Origin: Achromobacter xylosoxidans A8
Lineage (GTDB): Bacteria > Pseudomonadota > Gammaproteobacteria > Burkholderiales > Burkholderiaceae_B
DNA length: 64,000 nt
NCBI RefSeq assembly: GCF_000165835.1
Contig: NC_014640.1
Location: forward strand, 6,944,001-7,008,000
Reading direction: 5' to 3'
Under the pieces are notes generated by a model. The model saw only the letters and a program-made list of their open reading frames with translations. It searched no databases and was not told the DNA's origin. Shown one piece after another: positions 1 through 15,373 of this stretch (positions are counted from its first letter, which is position 1; each line of letters opens with the position of its first letter). The position numbers and the translations under genes are program-made.

Positions 1-3000
1 GTCAGCGGATCCCACGTCGCCAGACGTGCGCCAGCCTTCACGGCTTCGCCATCGCCCACCAGCACGGTCGCGCCGTACGGGATCTTGTGGCGTTCGCGTT
101 CGCGGCCGTTGTCGTCGAAGATCGCCAGTTCGCCGGAGCGCGAGATCGCCACACGTTCGCCCTTGGCGTTCGTGACATAGCGCATCGTGCTGGCAAAACC
201 GACGTTACCGCTGGACTTGGTTTCCACCGCGCTGGCCAGAGCCGAACGCGACGCCGCGCCACCGATGTGGAACGTACGCATCGTGAGCTGCGTGCCCGGT
301 TCGCCAATGGACTGGGCGGCGATGACGCCAACCGCTTCGCCCTGGTTGACCGGCGAGCCACGACCCAGATCGCGGCCGTAGCAGTGCGCGCACAGACCGT
401 GGCGCGTTTCGCAGGTCAGCGGGGTGCGGACCTTGACTTCGTCCACGCCGATGCGGTCGATGGTGTCGACCAGGTCTTCGTCCAGCAGGGTACCGGCGAC
501 GATGGCCGTTTCCTGCGTGTCCGGGTTGATGATGTCGATGGCGGCAACACGACCCAGGATCCGGTCGCGCAACGGCTCGATGACTTCACCGCCTTCGACC
601 AAGGCCTTCATGTTGTAGCCCTGCGAAGTGCCGCAATCGTCCTCGGTGATCACCAAGTCTTGCGTCACGTCGACCAGACGGCGGGTCAGGTAACCCGAGT
701 TGGCGGTCTTCAGTGCCGTATCGGCCAGACCCTTACGCGCGCCGTGAGTCGAGATGAAGTACTGGAGTACGTTCAGGCCTTCACGGAAGTTCGCGGTAAT
801 GGGCGTTTCGATAATCGAGCCGTCCGGCTTGGCCATCAGGCCGCGCATGCCGGCCAGCTGGCGGATCTGGGCGGCCGAACCGCGGGCGCCCGAGTCAGCC
901 ATCATGTAGATGGAGTTGAACGATTCCTGGCGCACTTCCTCGCCGTGACGGTTGATCACGGGTTCGGTGGCCAGTTGTTCCATCATCGCCTTGCCGACCT
1001 TGTCGCCGGCCTTGCCCCAGATGTCCACCACGTTGTTGTAGCGTTCCTGGGACGTGACCAGACCCGACGAGTACTGCTTGTCGATTTCCTTCACTTCGCG
1101 GCTGGCCTCGGCCAGGATGCCTTCCTTGGCGGTCGGGATCAGCATGTCGCCCATGGCGATGGAGATACCGCCGCGCGTGGCCAGGCGGAAGCCCGACTGC
1201 ATCAGCTTGTCAGCGAAGATAACGGTATCGCGCAGGCCGCAACGGCGGAACGACTGGTTGATCAGGCGCGAGATTTCCTTCTTCTTCAGCGCCTTGTTCA
1301 GCACCGTGAAGGGCAGGCCCTTGGGCAGGATTTCGGACAGCAGCGCGCGGCCGACCGTCGTCTCGTGACGGCGGATCACCGGCTGCCATTCGCCAGCCTC
1401 GTCGCGCTCGTGTTCCTTCAGGCGCACGGTGATGCGCGACTGCAGCTCGACTTCGCCGTTGTCGTAGGCGCGCTGCACTTCAGCGACGTCGGTGAAGAAG
1501 ATGCCTTCGCCGCGGCCGTTGATGCGCTCGCGCGTCGTGTAGTACAGACCCAGCACGATGTCCTGGGACGGCACGATCGACGGTTCGCCGTTGGCCGGGA
1601 ACAGCACGTTGTTCGAGGCCAGCATCAGCGTGCGCGCTTCCAGCTGGGCTTCCAGCGACAGCGGCACGTGGACGGCCATCTGGTCACCGTCGAAGTCGGC
1701 GTTGAACGCCGCGCAAACCAGCGGGTGCAGCTGGATGGCCTTGCCTTCGATCAGGACCGGCTCGAACGCCTGGATGCCCAAACGGTGCAGCGTGGGCGCA
1801 CGGTTCAGCATGACCGGGTGTTCGCGGATGACTTCTTCCAGGATGTCCCAAACCACCGGTTCCTGGCTTTCCACCAGCTTCTTGGCAGCCTTGATGGTCG
1901 TGGCCAGACCCATCATCTCCAGGCGATTGAAGATGAACGGCTTGAACAGTTCCAGGGCCATCAGCTTGGGCAGGCCGCACTGGTGCAGCTTGAGCTGCGG
2001 ACCCACCACGATGACCGAACGGCCCGAGTAGTCGACGCGCTTGCCCAGCAGGTTCTGACGGAAACGACCGCTCTTGCCCTTGATCATGTCGGCCAGGGAC
2101 TTGAGCTGGCGCTTGTTGGCGCCGGTCATGGCCTTGCCGCGGCGACCGTTGTCCAGCAGCGAGTCGACGGCTTCCTGCAGCATCCGCTTTTCGTTGCGCA
2201 GGATGATTTCCGGAGCCTTCAGCTCCAGCAGGCGCTTCAAGCGGTTGTTGCGGTTGATGACGCGGCGGTACAGGTCGTTCAGGTCGGAGGTCGCGAAGCG
2301 GCCGCCGTCCAGCGGCACCAGCGGACGCAGGTCCGGCGGCAGCACGGGCAGCACTTCCATGACCATCCACTCGGCCTTGATGCCGGACTTCTGGAAGCCT
2401 TCCAGCACCTTCAGGCGCTTGGAGATCTTCTTGATCTTGGCTTCCGAGCTGGTGGCCTTCAGTTCGCCGCGCAGCGTTTCCACTTCGCGGTCGATGTCGA
2501 TGGTGCGCAGCAGTTCGCGCACGGCTTCCGCGCCCATCAGGGCACGGAAGTCGTCGCCGTACTCTTCGGTCTTGGCGAGGAAATCGTCATCCGACATGAT
2601 CTGGCCGCGCTTGAGCGGCGTCATGCCAGGTTCGATCACGCACCAGGCTTCGAAGTACAGCACGCGTTCGATGTCGCGCAGGGTCATGTCGAGCACCATG
2701 CCCAGACGCGACGGCAGGCTCTTCAGGAACCAGATGTGCGCGACGGGGCTGGCCAGCTCGATGTGGCCCATGCGTTCACGGCGAACCTTGGCGACGGTGA
2801 CTTCCACGCCGCACTTTTCGCAGATCACGCCACGATGCTTCAGGCGCTTGTACTTGCCGCACAAGCACTCGTAGTCTTTGATCGGGCCAAAGATCTTGGA
2901 GCAGAACAGGCCGTCGCGCTCGGGCTTGAACGTGCGGTAGTTGATGGTCTCGGGCTTGCGAACTTCGCCGTAGGACCACGAACGGATCTTCTCGGGCGAG

Positions 3001-3073
3001 GCGATGCCGATCTTGATGGCATCGAACTGCTCGTCTTGCGAGACTTGCTTAAAGAGGTCGAGTAGCGCTTTCA

Positions 3074-3074
<1 letters not shown>
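1..3074 (-). CDS. rpoC: DNA-directed RNA polymerase subunit beta' (partial, C-terminus beyond left edge)
   Basis: This is the largest subunit of core RNA polymerase and holds the catalytic magnesium site. The reading frame is open from the start at 3074 to the left edge, giving the first 1024 codons of about 1400. The N-terminus [10 protein letters not shown] is typical. The invariant active-site motif NADFDGD is encoded at 1683-1703 and falls at residues 458-464, the same numbering as in E. coli RpoC. The ATG overlaps the rpoB stop codon by one base (TAATG), so the two are translationally coupled as usual. It is the last gene visible in the secE-nusG-rpl-rpo block. The termination region lies outside the window. 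Confidence 0.98.
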
Positions 3075-7186
<4,112 letters not shown>

Positions 7187-7243
7187 GAGCACTCCGACTC
7201 GAGGTTGCATGGGCCGTCAACCACGGCCCCAGGTGATACGACT

Positions 7244-7290
7244 CCAGGAAACCCCTCTGTAAAGGCATGACCCCAGTAGGGGTTTCCTGG
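7244..7290 (-). repeat. perfect 13-bp inverted repeat in the rpoB leader
   Basis: CCAGGAAACCCCT (7244-7256) is repeated in inverted orientation as AGGGGTTTCCTGG (7278-7290), with a 21-nt loop and no mismatch. It lies in the rplL-rpoB intergenic transcript about 60 nt upstream of the rpoB start. In other proteobacteria this intergenic segment is processed by RNase III. A processing or stability element is inferred by position only. Confidence 0.8.
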
Positions 7291-7295
7291 AAACG

Positions 7296-7333
7296 CAAAA
7301 GCCCGGGGACTGCAAACTGCGCTGTCCCCGGGC
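7296..7333 (-). terminator. rplL-rpoB intergenic attenuator-type hairpin
   Basis: On the minus strand GCCCGGGGAC and GTCCCCGGGC (arms 7324-7333 and 7301-7310) form a perfect 10-bp GC-rich stem with a 13-nt loop, followed by CTTTTGCG. The T run is short, which suits partial termination. Partial attenuation between the ribosomal-protein and polymerase genes is known from E. coli. Here it is inferred from structure and place. Confidence 0.75.
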
Positions 7334-7348
7334 AAGTTGACGCAGGTC

Positions 7349-7729
7349 TTACTTGACTTCGACCTTGGCGCCAGCTTCTTCCAGCTTCTTCTTGGCGGCT
7401 TCGGCGTCAGCCTTGGCCACAGCTTCCTTGACGGGCTTCGGAGCGCCGTCGACCAGGTCCTTGGCTTCCTTCAGACCCAGACCGGTCAGCTCGCGCACGG
7501 CCTTGATGACGCTAACCTTGTTGGCGCCAGCTTCGGTCAGAACGACGGTGAACTCGGTTTGCTCTTCAGCAGCGGCGGCAGCGCCACCAGCGGCGGGAGC
7601 AGCGACAGCGACAGCGGCGGCAGCAGCCGACACGCCGAACTTCTCTTCCATTTCCTTGATCAGCTCGGACAGCTCGAGCACGGTCATGCCAGCGATGGCG
7701 TCAAGGATTTCAGCTTTGTTAAGTGCCAT
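7349..7729 (-). CDS. rplL: 50S ribosomal protein L7/L12
   Basis: Stalk protein of the large ribosomal subunit that recruits translational GTPases. The 126 residues show the N-terminal dimerisation helices ([15 protein letters not shown]), an Ala-rich hinge at about residues 34-55, and the C-terminal factor-binding domain with [20 protein letters not shown]. The length and layout are standard. It is the last ribosomal-protein gene of rplKAJL and lies 81 nt downstream of rplJ, its partner in the L10(L12)4 complex. Confidence 0.98.
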   Translation of the reverse strand: MALNKAEILDAIAGMTVLELSELIKEMEEKFGVSAAAAAVAVAAPAAGGAAAAAEEQTEFTVVLTEAGANKVSVIKAVRELTGLGLKEAKDLVDGAPKPVKEAVAKADAEAAKKKLEEAGAKVEVK

Positions 7730-7810
7730 TTTTCAGAACTCCAAATAATTTGGTAATGCCAGGGTTTGGGTGTCGCTCGGTCGTTCAGCGAATTCCGGAC
7801 AGCAGGGCGA

Positions 7811-8335
7811 TTAGGCCGCTGCCTTCTGGTCGCGCACAGCCGCGAGGCCACGGGCGAACTTGGTCGGAACTTCGTTGAGCGTACGCACGAATTGCGCGAT
7901 GGGGGCTTGCATGGTGCCCAGCAGTTTCGACAGCAACTCTTCGCGCGAGGGCATGGTGGCCAGGGCCTTCACGCCGTCTTGGTTCAGCAGGCTGTTGGGC
8001 AGAGCGCCCGCCTTGATGACCAGCTTGTCGTTGCTTTTCGCGAAACCTGCGAGGACCTTGGCCGCCGAAACCGGATCAGCGCTGATGCCATAGATCAGCG
8101 GACCGGTCAGTTGCTCAGCCAACGGCTCGAAAGCCGTGCCGGCAACAGCACGACGGGCCAGCGAGTTCTTCAGAACACGCAGATACACGCCCGATTCACG
8201 CGCAGTTTTGCGCAGTACGGTGACAGAGGCGACGTCCAGACCACGGTACTCAGCGATAACAATCGATTGGGCCTTGGCGACTTCCGCCGAGACTTCCTCG
8301 ATTACCACCGCTTTCTCTTGACGATTGAGACTCAC
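7811..8335 (-). CDS. rplJ: 50S ribosomal protein L10
   Basis: Anchors the L7/L12 stalk to 23S rRNA and acts as translational autorepressor of rplJL. The 174 residues start [15 protein letters not shown] and contain the conserved [18 protein letters not shown] segment near residues 25-43. It is preceded by a 250-nt leader, the usual place for the L10-binding mRNA structure. Confidence 0.97.
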   Translation of the reverse strand: MSLNRQEKAVVIEEVSAEVAKAQSIVIAEYRGLDVASVTVLRKTARESGVYLRVLKNSLARRAVAGTAFEPLAEQLTGPLIYGISADPVSAAKVLAGFAKSNDKLVIKAGALPNSLLNQDGVKALATMPSREELLSKLLGTMQAPIAQFVRTLNEVPTKFARGLAAVRDQKAAA

Positions 8336-8584
8336 GGTTTGAACACTCCATCAAAAGACGCCTGGGGCCTGAGCCTTGCGCGTCAACCGAATGCGGCGCC
8401 TGGTCGAGTTCTTCGTGTAAAGAAATCTTCCTGGGGACGCCGTCTACGCTGGATCCGAACCTTGCGGGCTTCGGGATTAAGCGGAGTGGCCCGGTACTGC
8501 TTGAACCACCCTGCTCCAGCGGTCTTTGACAGCAACATCCGGAGGAATCCGGATGCAGCCCAAAGTACGTTTACTGCTATCGGC
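8336..8584 (-). promoter_or_regulatory. rplJL leader (L10 autoregulatory leader region)
   Basis: This 249-nt non-coding gap between rplA and rplJ is far longer than the others in the operon. It contains a perfect 8-bp stem with a tetraloop, CATCCGGA and TCCGGATG around GGAA (8536-8555). L10-L12 binding to a structured rplJ leader is well established in bacteria. That this leader does the same is inferred from position and length. Confidence 0.7.
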
Positions 8585-9283
8585 TTAGTTGGCCGACAGC
8601 GAGGCAATTTCCACGCGCGCACCGCCGCCCATCGTGGACGAAACGGCCAGCTTGCGCAGGTAAATGCCCTTGGCAGCTGCGGGACGAGCCTTTTGCAGGG
8701 CGTCGACCAGAGCGGCCAGGTTGGTTTGCAGCTGTTCCACGCCGAACGACGCGCGGCCGATCGTTGCGTGGATGATGCCAGCCTTGTCGGTACGGTACTG
8801 AACCTGACCGGCCTTGGCGTTCTTGACAGCGGTGGCGACGTCCGGGGTCACGGTGCCGACCTTCGGGTTCGGCATCAGGCCACGGGGGCCCAGGATCTGA
8901 CCCAGGGCGCCCACGACACGCATCGTGTCGGGCGAGGCGATGACCACGTCGAAGTCCATTTGACCGGCCTTGATCTGGTCAGCCAGGTCGTCCAGGCCGA
9001 CGATGTCGGCGCCAGCGGCCTTGGCGGCTTCAGCCTTGTCGCCTTGGGCGAACACGGCGACGCGGACCGACTTGCCGGTGCCGGCGGGCAGAACGACCGA
9101 GCCGCGGACCAGTTGGTCCGACTTCTTCGGGTCGATGCCGAGCTGCACGGCCACGTCAATGGATTCATTGAACTTGGCGACGGCGGTTTCCTTGACCAGG
9201 GTCAGGGCTTCAGCGACCGGGTACATCTTGGTACGGTCGATCTTCTGCGCAATGGCGGCGGCGCGCTTGGACAGTTTTGCCAT
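8585..9283 (-). CDS. rplA: 50S ribosomal protein L1
   Basis: L1 stalk protein that binds 23S rRNA and helps release deacylated tRNA. In E. coli it also represses its own rplKA mRNA. The 232 residues match the family length. The signature stretch [17 protein letters not shown] is near residues 128-145. The start lies two bases after the rplK stop, so the two are coupled. Confidence 0.97.
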   Translation of the reverse strand: MAKLSKRAAAIAQKIDRTKMYPVAEALTLVKETAVAKFNESIDVAVQLGIDPKKSDQLVRGSVVLPAGTGKSVRVAVFAQGDKAEAAKAAGADIVGLDDLADQIKAGQMDFDVVIASPDTMRVVGALGQILGPRGLMPNPKVGTVTPDVATAVKNAKAGQVQYRTDKAGIIHATIGRASFGVEQLQTNLAALVDALQKARPAAAKGIYLRKLAVSSTMGGGARVEIASLSAN

Positions 9284-9285
9284 GA

Positions 9286-9717
9286 TTAGATCCCCTCAAC
9301 CGTGATGCCCATGCTGCGGGCGCTGCCAGCGATCGTACGCACGGCGGCGTCCAGATCAGCGGCGGTCAGATCGGGGCCCTTGGCCTTGGCGATCTCTTCA
9401 GCTTGAGCGCGGGTCAGCGTGCCGACCTTGTCGGTATGCGGCTTGGACGAACCCTTTTGCACGCCGGCGGCCTTCTTGATGAGGACCGTCGCGGGCGGGG
9501 TCTTCATGATGAAGGTGAAGCTCTTGTCCGCGAAGGCGGTGATCACCACGGGAATCGGCAGACCAGGCTCCATGCCTTGGGTCTTGGCGTTGAACGCCTT
9601 GCAGAATTCCATGATGTTCAGGCCACGCTGACCCAGGGCCGGGCCAATCGGGGGGGAGGGGTTAGCCTTACCAGCCGGCACTTGCAGCTTGATAAAGCCG
9701 ACGATCTTCTTCGCCAT
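9286..9717 (-). CDS. rplK: 50S ribosomal protein L11
   Basis: Binds the GTPase-associated region of 23S rRNA and is needed for RelA activation. The start chosen is the ATG at 9717 ([20 protein letters not shown]), giving the normal 143 residues. An in-frame upstream ATG at 9753 would add 12 non-conserved residues. The N-terminal proline-rich [13 protein letters not shown] motif and the C-terminal RNA-binding domain ending [13 protein letters not shown] are clear. Confidence 0.97.
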   Translation of the reverse strand: MAKKIVGFIKLQVPAGKANPSPPIGPALGQRGLNIMEFCKAFNAKTQGMEPGLPIPVVITAFADKSFTFIMKTPPATVLIKKAAGVQKGSSKPHTDKVGTLTRAQAEEIAKAKGPDLTAADLDAAVRTIAGSARSMGITVEGI

Positions 9718-9783
9718 GCTTTGCTCCTTGCGGGTTATATCGCTCCTGGGCACTGAGGCCTGGGAGCTCCCCGGGGGTTGAAA

Positions 9784-10317
9784 TTAGGTCTTTTCGACCT
9801 GACTGAAATCGAGTTCGACGGGCGTGGCGCGACCAAAAATGGTGACGGACACACGCACCTTGCTCTTTTCGTAGTTGACTTCTTCGACGTTGCCGTTGAA
9901 GTCCGCAAACGGACCTTCCTTGACCCGAACCATCTCGCCCACTTCGAACAGGATCTTGGGGCGGGGTTTCTCGACACCCTCTTCCATCTGGGAGAGGATC
10001 TTCTCGACTTCCTTTTCGGAAATCGGGGTCGGACGGTTGCCCGAGCCACCCAAAAAGCCGGTGACGCGGTTGGTGTTCTTGACCAGGTGCCACGTTTCGT
10101 CGGTCAGGTCCATTTCAACCAGGACATAACCGGGGAAAATGCGGCGCTCGGTGATCGACTTCTGGCCACCCTTGACCTCGACGACTTCCTCGGAGGGCAC
10201 AAGAATGCGGCCAAACGACGTTTGCAGGCCCGCGCGCTCGATGCGCTCGTTCAGGGCCTTGTGTACGCTTTTTTCCATGCCGGAGTACACATGGACGACA
10301 TACCAACGCTTACTCAT
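9784..10317 (-). CDS. nusG: transcription termination/antitermination protein NusG
   Basis: Elongation factor that binds RNA polymerase and links it to Rho or the ribosome. The 177 residues carry the NGN domain ([20 protein letters not shown] at the start; [19 protein letters not shown] mid-way) and a C-terminal KOW domain ([21 protein letters not shown]). It follows secE by 9 nt and precedes rplK by 66 nt, the classical secE-nusG-rplK order. Confidence 0.98.
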   Translation of the reverse strand: MSKRWYVVHVYSGMEKSVHKALNERIERAGLQTSFGRILVPSEEVVEVKGGQKSITERRIFPGYVLVEMDLTDETWHLVKNTNRVTGFLGGSGNRPTPISEKEVEKILSQMEEGVEKPRPKILFEVGEMVRVKEGPFADFNGNVEEVNYEKSKVRVSVTIFGRATPVELDFSQVEKT

Positions 10318-10326
10318 TCGCCGTCC

Positions 10327-10707
10327 TTATTTCCAGCCCAACAGCAGGCCGTAGAGAATCCATTCGATGCCCTTGTCGAGCACCCACATGAAAAGGCCCA
10401 TGACCGCCACAAACGCGAAAACGATACCCGTCATCTGGGTCGTTTCCTTGCGCGTGGGCCACGAGACACGCTTGACTTCGTTGTAGGACTCGCTGGCGAA
10501 GCTCAGGGTGCGGCGGCCGGGTTCGCTGAACCAGGCGATCACGGCTGCGATCACGAGACCGCCGACGAAAACGCCGACACGAGCAGGCATCGGTTGCGCG
10601 CTCAGCACGGAGAACCCGACGATGCCAGCAATAACGACAAGAACCGCCAGCCCGAGCTTGACCCGGTCGGCGGTACTGGTTACGGTTTCTACGCTGGTAT
10701 TAGACAT
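10327..10707 (-). CDS. secE: preprotein translocase subunit SecE
   Basis: Essential inner-membrane subunit of the SecYEG channel. The 126 residues have three hydrophobic segments (about 17-35, 45-62 and 96-116), as in the long E. coli form. The conserved cytoplasmic amphipathic stretch SYNEVKRVSWPTRKET precedes the last helix and is diagnostic. It is transcribed ahead of nusG. Confidence 0.96.
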   Translation of the reverse strand: MSNTSVETVTSTADRVKLGLAVLVVIAGIVGFSVLSAQPMPARVGVFVGGLVIAAVIAWFSEPGRRTLSFASESYNEVKRVSWPTRKETTQMTGIVFAFVAVMGLFMWVLDKGIEWILYGLLLGWK

Positions 10708-10771
10708 ATTGCGACGCGAGCCGCCGTGAATGCGTAACTCGCGATGATCTCCCGCGGGTTTATCCTGGCGG

Positions 10772-10847
10772 TGGCAGGGGCAGTAGGAATCGAACCTACA
10801 ACCTTCGGTTTTGGAGACCGACGCTCTGCCAATTGAGCTATGCCCCT
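10772..10847 (-). tRNA. tRNA-Trp (anticodon CCA)
   Basis: The 76-nt cloverleaf includes an encoded 3' CCA. The acceptor arms AGGGGCA and TGCCCCT pair fully, the anticodon loop reads CTCCAAA, and the T-arm has GGTTCGATTCC. It sits between tuf and secE, as in E. coli. Confidence 0.97.
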
Positions 10848-10961
10848 AAAACACTACTGGCTTGCACTACATTCACTGACTTTCCGGACCCGTCGCTCAA
10901 GATAGCCTTGAGCTATCCGACGCAAATGATCGCGGAGCCAAACATCATAACACTTTTACGG

Positions 10962-11000
10962 CAAAAATGGGTAGAGGGACTTTTCGTCCGCTCTACCCAT
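10962..11000 (-). terminator. Rho-independent terminator downstream of tuf
   Basis: On the minus strand ATGGGTAGAGCGGAC pairs with GTCCCTCTACCCAT through 10991-11000 and 10967-10976 plus an inner GGAC/GTCC stem, and is followed by TTTTTGCC. It lies 12 nt after the tuf stop codon. Confidence 0.85.
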
Positions 11001-11011
11001 CCGGGTATTGC

Positions 11012-12202
<1,191 letters not shown>

Positions 12203-12257
12203 GCTGACTCCTGACCTGGATTGCGCTTCAGACTGAAGAAAAGAACTTCGAAATTTG

Positions 12258-12332
<75 letters not shown>

Positions 12333-12344
12333 ATTTAAAAATCT

Positions 12345-12418
12345 TGGAGCGGGTGAAGGGAATCGAACCCTCGTCGTAAGCTTGGAAGGCTTCTGCTCTA
12401 CCATTGAGCTACACCCGC
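12345..12418 (-). tRNA. tRNA-Gly (anticodon TCC)
   Basis: The 74-nt cloverleaf has an encoded CCA end. Acceptor GCGGGTG pairs with CACCCGC, the anticodon loop reads CTTCCAA, and the T-loop is GTTCGATTC. It is the middle gene of the Tyr-Gly-Thr cluster. Confidence 0.97.
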
Positions 12419-12565
12419 GGCATACCCTTTCACCTTCTCTTTCCCAAACCTTTTCAATCCAAAGCCCTGGAAAACGTTGCAGCCTTCTTTGCGAAGGTCG
12501 TTCGGCTTTCCGGGCCTTACATTTTAAATCCAGGCCAACCGCGCCTGGATTTGGGTATGGGTCTC

Positions 12566-12652
12566 TGGTGGAGGAGGTTGGATTCGAACCAACGTAGGCG
12601 CAAGGCCAACAGATTTACAGTCTGCCCCCTTTAACCACTCGGGCACTCCTCC
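12566..12652 (-). tRNA. tRNA-Tyr (anticodon GTA)
   Basis: This 87-nt class II tRNA has a long variable arm and an encoded CCA end. Acceptor GGAGGAG pairs with CTCCTCC and the anticodon loop reads CTGTAAA. It is the first gene of the tRNA-tuf-secE-nusG cluster and lies immediately downstream of a strong promoter. Confidence 0.97.
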
Positions 12653-12667
12653 AGCGGAGAATTCGAG

Positions 12668-12696
12668 ATTATGAACACTTTCAAATCCGCTGTCAA
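12668..12696 (-). promoter_or_regulatory. sigma70 promoter of the tRNA-tuf operon
   Basis: On the minus strand a consensus -35 TTGACA (12691-12696) is separated by exactly 17 nt from -10 CATAAT (12668-12673). It points into tRNA-Tyr, whose 5' end is 16 nt beyond the -10 box. Five of six -10 bases match consensus. Confidence 0.88.
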
Positions 12697-12731
12697 ACGC
12701 TTCGGACGAAATATTCAAAATCCTTCTTCAA

Positions 12732-12759
12732 CCCCCGCTGCGTTTCCGCGCAGAGGGGG
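12732..12759 (-). terminator. hairpin terminator of the phosphatase/GS/ALDH/ADH operon
   Basis: CCCCC (12732-12736) pairs with GGGGG (12755-12759), and CTGCG (12738-12742) with CGCAG (12749-12753), with one mismatch. It lies six bases after the alcohol dehydrogenase stop codon and just ahead of the tRNA promoter. The following sequence on the transcript is only moderately T-rich (TTGAAGAAGGATTTTG). Confidence 0.6.
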
Positions 12760-12765
12760 CGAAGC

Positions 12766-13929
12766 TTACAGGTTTCCGCGAATTGCTGCACGGAAAAGAT
12801 CGGAATACTGCTCTGGCGTGTAGTTGACGGGGTTGCCGCCGGCCGAGGGATCCTCGGCCGCCATGCGCCCGACCCGCTCCGCCTGGGCATCGTCGATGCC
12901 AATTTCCGCCAGGGTGTGGGGAATGCCGAGCGTCTCGCGCAGGCTCAGCACCCAATCCAGCACCGCTCCCGGGCCAGGATCGGGCAGGCCCAGGTAACGC
13001 GCCAACGCTTCCAGGCGCGGCGCCACCGCATGCTGGTTGGCTTTCAGCACATAGGGCATGAGGATTGCGTTGAGCGTGCCGTGATGCGCGTCGTACAACG
13101 CGCCCAGCGGATGCGCCAGCGCATGCATGGCGCCCAGCCCGCGCTGGAAAGCCGTCGCGCCCATGCTGGAAGCCACCAGCATTTGCAGCCGCGCCTGCAG
13201 GTCCCCGCCATCGGCCACCGCCTGCGGCAGATATTCCTTCACCAGACGCATGCCTTCGATCGCGATGCCAGCCGCCATGGGATGGAAGAATGGCGAACAG
13301 TAGGCCTCCAGATTGTGCGACAGCGCGTCCATGCCGGTTGCCGCCGTGATCTTCGGCGGCAAGCCGACTGTCAGTTCCGGGTCCAGGATCACGACGGAGG
13401 GCAGCATGCGCGCATGGAAAATGATGCGCTTGACCTCGGCGGCCTCGTCGGTGATGACGGACGCGCGCCCTACCTCCGAACCCGTGCCCGCGGTGGTCGG
13501 CACCGCCACCACTGGCGCCATGCCTGCCACATCGACCCGCAGGTAGTTATCGCCGATGTCCTCGAAGTCCCACAAGGGCCGCGTCTGTCCCGCCATCAGT
13601 GCGATTGCCTTGGCAGCGTCCAGCGCGGAACCTCCGCCGAATGCAATCACGCCATCGTGGCTGCCTTGTTTGTATGCGCGCACGCCATCGTCGACGTTGC
13701 GGCCCGTGGGGTTGCCTTTTATTTCGTGGAACAGGCCGCACTCCAGGCCCGCGTCACCGCATGCGCGCAGCACGTCCGCGACCATGGGCAAGGCGGCCAG
13801 CCCGGGATCCGTCACCAACAACGGACGCGTCATGCCAAGCCCGCGGCACAGTTCCGGCAGTTCCCTGATGCGGCCGGGGCCGGCCTTGATGGCGGTGGGA
13901 TAGTTCCAATTTACGCAGGGCAGAGTCAT
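12766..13929 (-). CDS. iron-containing (group III) alcohol dehydrogenase
   Basis: NAD(P)-dependent oxidoreductase that interconverts an alcohol and an aldehyde. The 387 residues match the family. The nucleotide-binding GGGSALDAAK is near residues 98-107 and GTGSE near 148-152. The predicted metal ligands Asp201, His205, His269 and His283 lie in DALSHNLEAY and in HALAHPLGALYDAHHG, at the spacing of E. coli FucO. It is the last gene of a four-gene operon and starts 24 nt after the aldehyde dehydrogenase. In context I infer that it oxidises the hydroxyl of a gamma-glutamylated amino-alcohol. The true substrate cannot be read from sequence. Confidence 0.9.
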   Translation of the reverse strand: MTLPCVNWNYPTAIKAGPGRIRELPELCRGLGMTRPLLVTDPGLAALPMVADVLRACGDAGLECGLFHEIKGNPTGRNVDDGVRAYKQGSHDGVIAFGGGSALDAAKAIALMAGQTRPLWDFEDIGDNYLRVDVAGMAPVVAVPTTAGTGSEVGRASVITDEAAEVKRIIFHARMLPSVVILDPELTVGLPPKITAATGMDALSHNLEAYCSPFFHPMAAGIAIEGMRLVKEYLPQAVADGGDLQARLQMLVASSMGATAFQRGLGAMHALAHPLGALYDAHHGTLNAILMPYVLKANQHAVAPRLEALARYLGLPDPGPGAVLDWVLSLRETLGIPHTLAEIGIDDAQAERVGRMAAEDPSAGGNPVNYTPEQYSDLFRAAIRGNL

Positions 13930-13953
13930 GGCTGGTTTCCTGATGGCGTCCTG

Positions 13954-15342
13954 TCAGACGCTGCGCAGATGAAAGGATTTGGCTTGCGTCAGTTGTTCGT
14001 AGCCGACCGCAGACAAGGACACGCCGCGGCCGGAGTTCTTCACGCCGGTCCACGCCAGCGCGGGATCCAGATAGTCGCAGCGGTTCATGAAGAACGTTCC
14101 GGTGCGAACCTGTCCGCCGATATGCAACGCGGCCTCCTGATCCTGAGTGAAGACCGCCGCCGTCAGCCCATAAGGACTGTCGTTCATCAGGCCGATGGCT
14201 TCCTCATCACTGTCCACCGGCATGATTCCGACCGCAGGCCCAAAGCATTCGTCGTTCATGATGCGCATGCGGTGATCGACCTGTGTCAGCAACGCTGGCG
14301 CAACATAAGGCGAGCCTATGCTCGCTTCCTTGAAATGCGAGCTATCAATCATATTTCTGGCGCCGGCCGACACCGCTTCATCGATTATTCCGCGTATCTC
14401 GGCGGCGGCCTTCGCACGCACTACGGGACCCAACGTGGTATCGGCGTGCAGCGGATTCCCCAGGACATAGCTGCGCGTCAGTTCGGCGGCGCGCTCGACG
14501 AATTCGTCGTACCGCGCACGCGCCACGTAGATGCGCTGGATGCCGCAGCAGGACTGGCCCGAATTGAAGAACGCGCCGTCCACCAGGGTTTCGACCGCGT
14601 GATCGATCTTCGCGTCTGCCCGCACATAGGCCGGATCATTGCCGCCGAGTTCCAGGCCTACGCCTATGAAACGCCCCGCCGCGCGCTCTTCCACGGCATG
14701 CCCGCCGCGCACGGAGCCGGTGAACGAGACGTAGCCGATCTCCGGCGCGCGGATCAGCCGGTGCACGATGTCGTGGTTGGCATGCAAATACTGAAAAACG
14801 CCCTTGGGCGCCCCGGCCTCGCGGAACGCTCGGTCGATAAGTTCGGCGCACAAGGGCGTCTGGTCGGAATGCTTGAGGATGACGGTGTTGCCCGCCATCA
14901 GCGCGGGCACGATGCTGTTCACCGCCGTCAACAGAGGGTAGTTCCATGGCGCTATCGTCAACGCTACGCCTATCGGTTCGCGGCTGATGAAGCGAGTGAA
15001 GCCGGTTTGTTCCGGAACCTGGATCGGCGCCAGCGCCTCGCCAGCGATCGCGATCATGTGGCGCGCGCGCGCCTCGAAGCCCGCCACCTCGCCCGGCGTG
15101 TAGCGCAACGGCCGCCCCATCTGGATGGTAATGGCGCGCGCGACCTCTTCCTTCGCGGCGACGAAGCGATCGACTGCCGCCGACACGATGCGTCCCCGCC
15201 CCTCCACGCCCAGCGCCTGCCACGCGGCTTGCGCGGCTTGGGCGTCGGCAAGCGCCTGCGCGATCTGCGCCACGCTGGCATAGGGACGGCGCACAACCTC
15301 GCGCCCGTCGATGGGACTGATGGTAATGAGTTCCTGAGTCAT
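13954..15342 (-). CDS. aldehyde dehydrogenase (NAD(P)+), ALDH superfamily
   Basis: Oxidises an aldehyde to a carboxylate. The start at 15342 (MTQELITISPIDGRE) has an AGGG Shine-Dalgarno six bases upstream, giving 462 residues. An ATG at 15357 is possible. Catalytic Cys265 lies in NSGQSCCG, general-base Glu231 in ELGGNDPAYV, and Asn134 in APWNYP. The usual Lys after ELGG is Asn here, as in several succinate-semialdehyde-type relatives. It lies between the glutamine-synthetase-like gene (31 nt upstream) and the alcohol dehydrogenase, so it probably takes that enzyme's aldehyde product. Confidence 0.92.
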   Translation of the reverse strand: MTQELITISPIDGREVVRRPYASVAQIAQALADAQAAQAAWQALGVEGRGRIVSAAVDRFVAAKEEVARAITIQMGRPLRYTPGEVAGFEARARHMIAIAGEALAPIQVPEQTGFTRFISREPIGVALTIAPWNYPLLTAVNSIVPALMAGNTVILKHSDQTPLCAELIDRAFREAGAPKGVFQYLHANHDIVHRLIRAPEIGYVSFTGSVRGGHAVEERAAGRFIGVGLELGGNDPAYVRADAKIDHAVETLVDGAFFNSGQSCCGIQRIYVARARYDEFVERAAELTRSYVLGNPLHADTTLGPVVRAKAAAEIRGIIDEAVSAGARNMIDSSHFKEASIGSPYVAPALLTQVDHRMRIMNDECFGPAVGIMPVDSDEEAIGLMNDSPYGLTAAVFTQDQEAALHIGGQVRTGTFFMNRCDYLDPALAWTGVKNSGRGVSLSAVGYEQLTQAKSFHLRSV

Positions 15343-15373
15343 ATCTGCCCTGCGCAAGCGGTTTGGTTTGGAT

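Noticed and set aside
87..3065. 992-codon open frame on the plus strand
   Set aside because: Antisense to rpoC. The arginine/valine/histidine-rich translation is a codon-phase shadow of a GC-rich gene.
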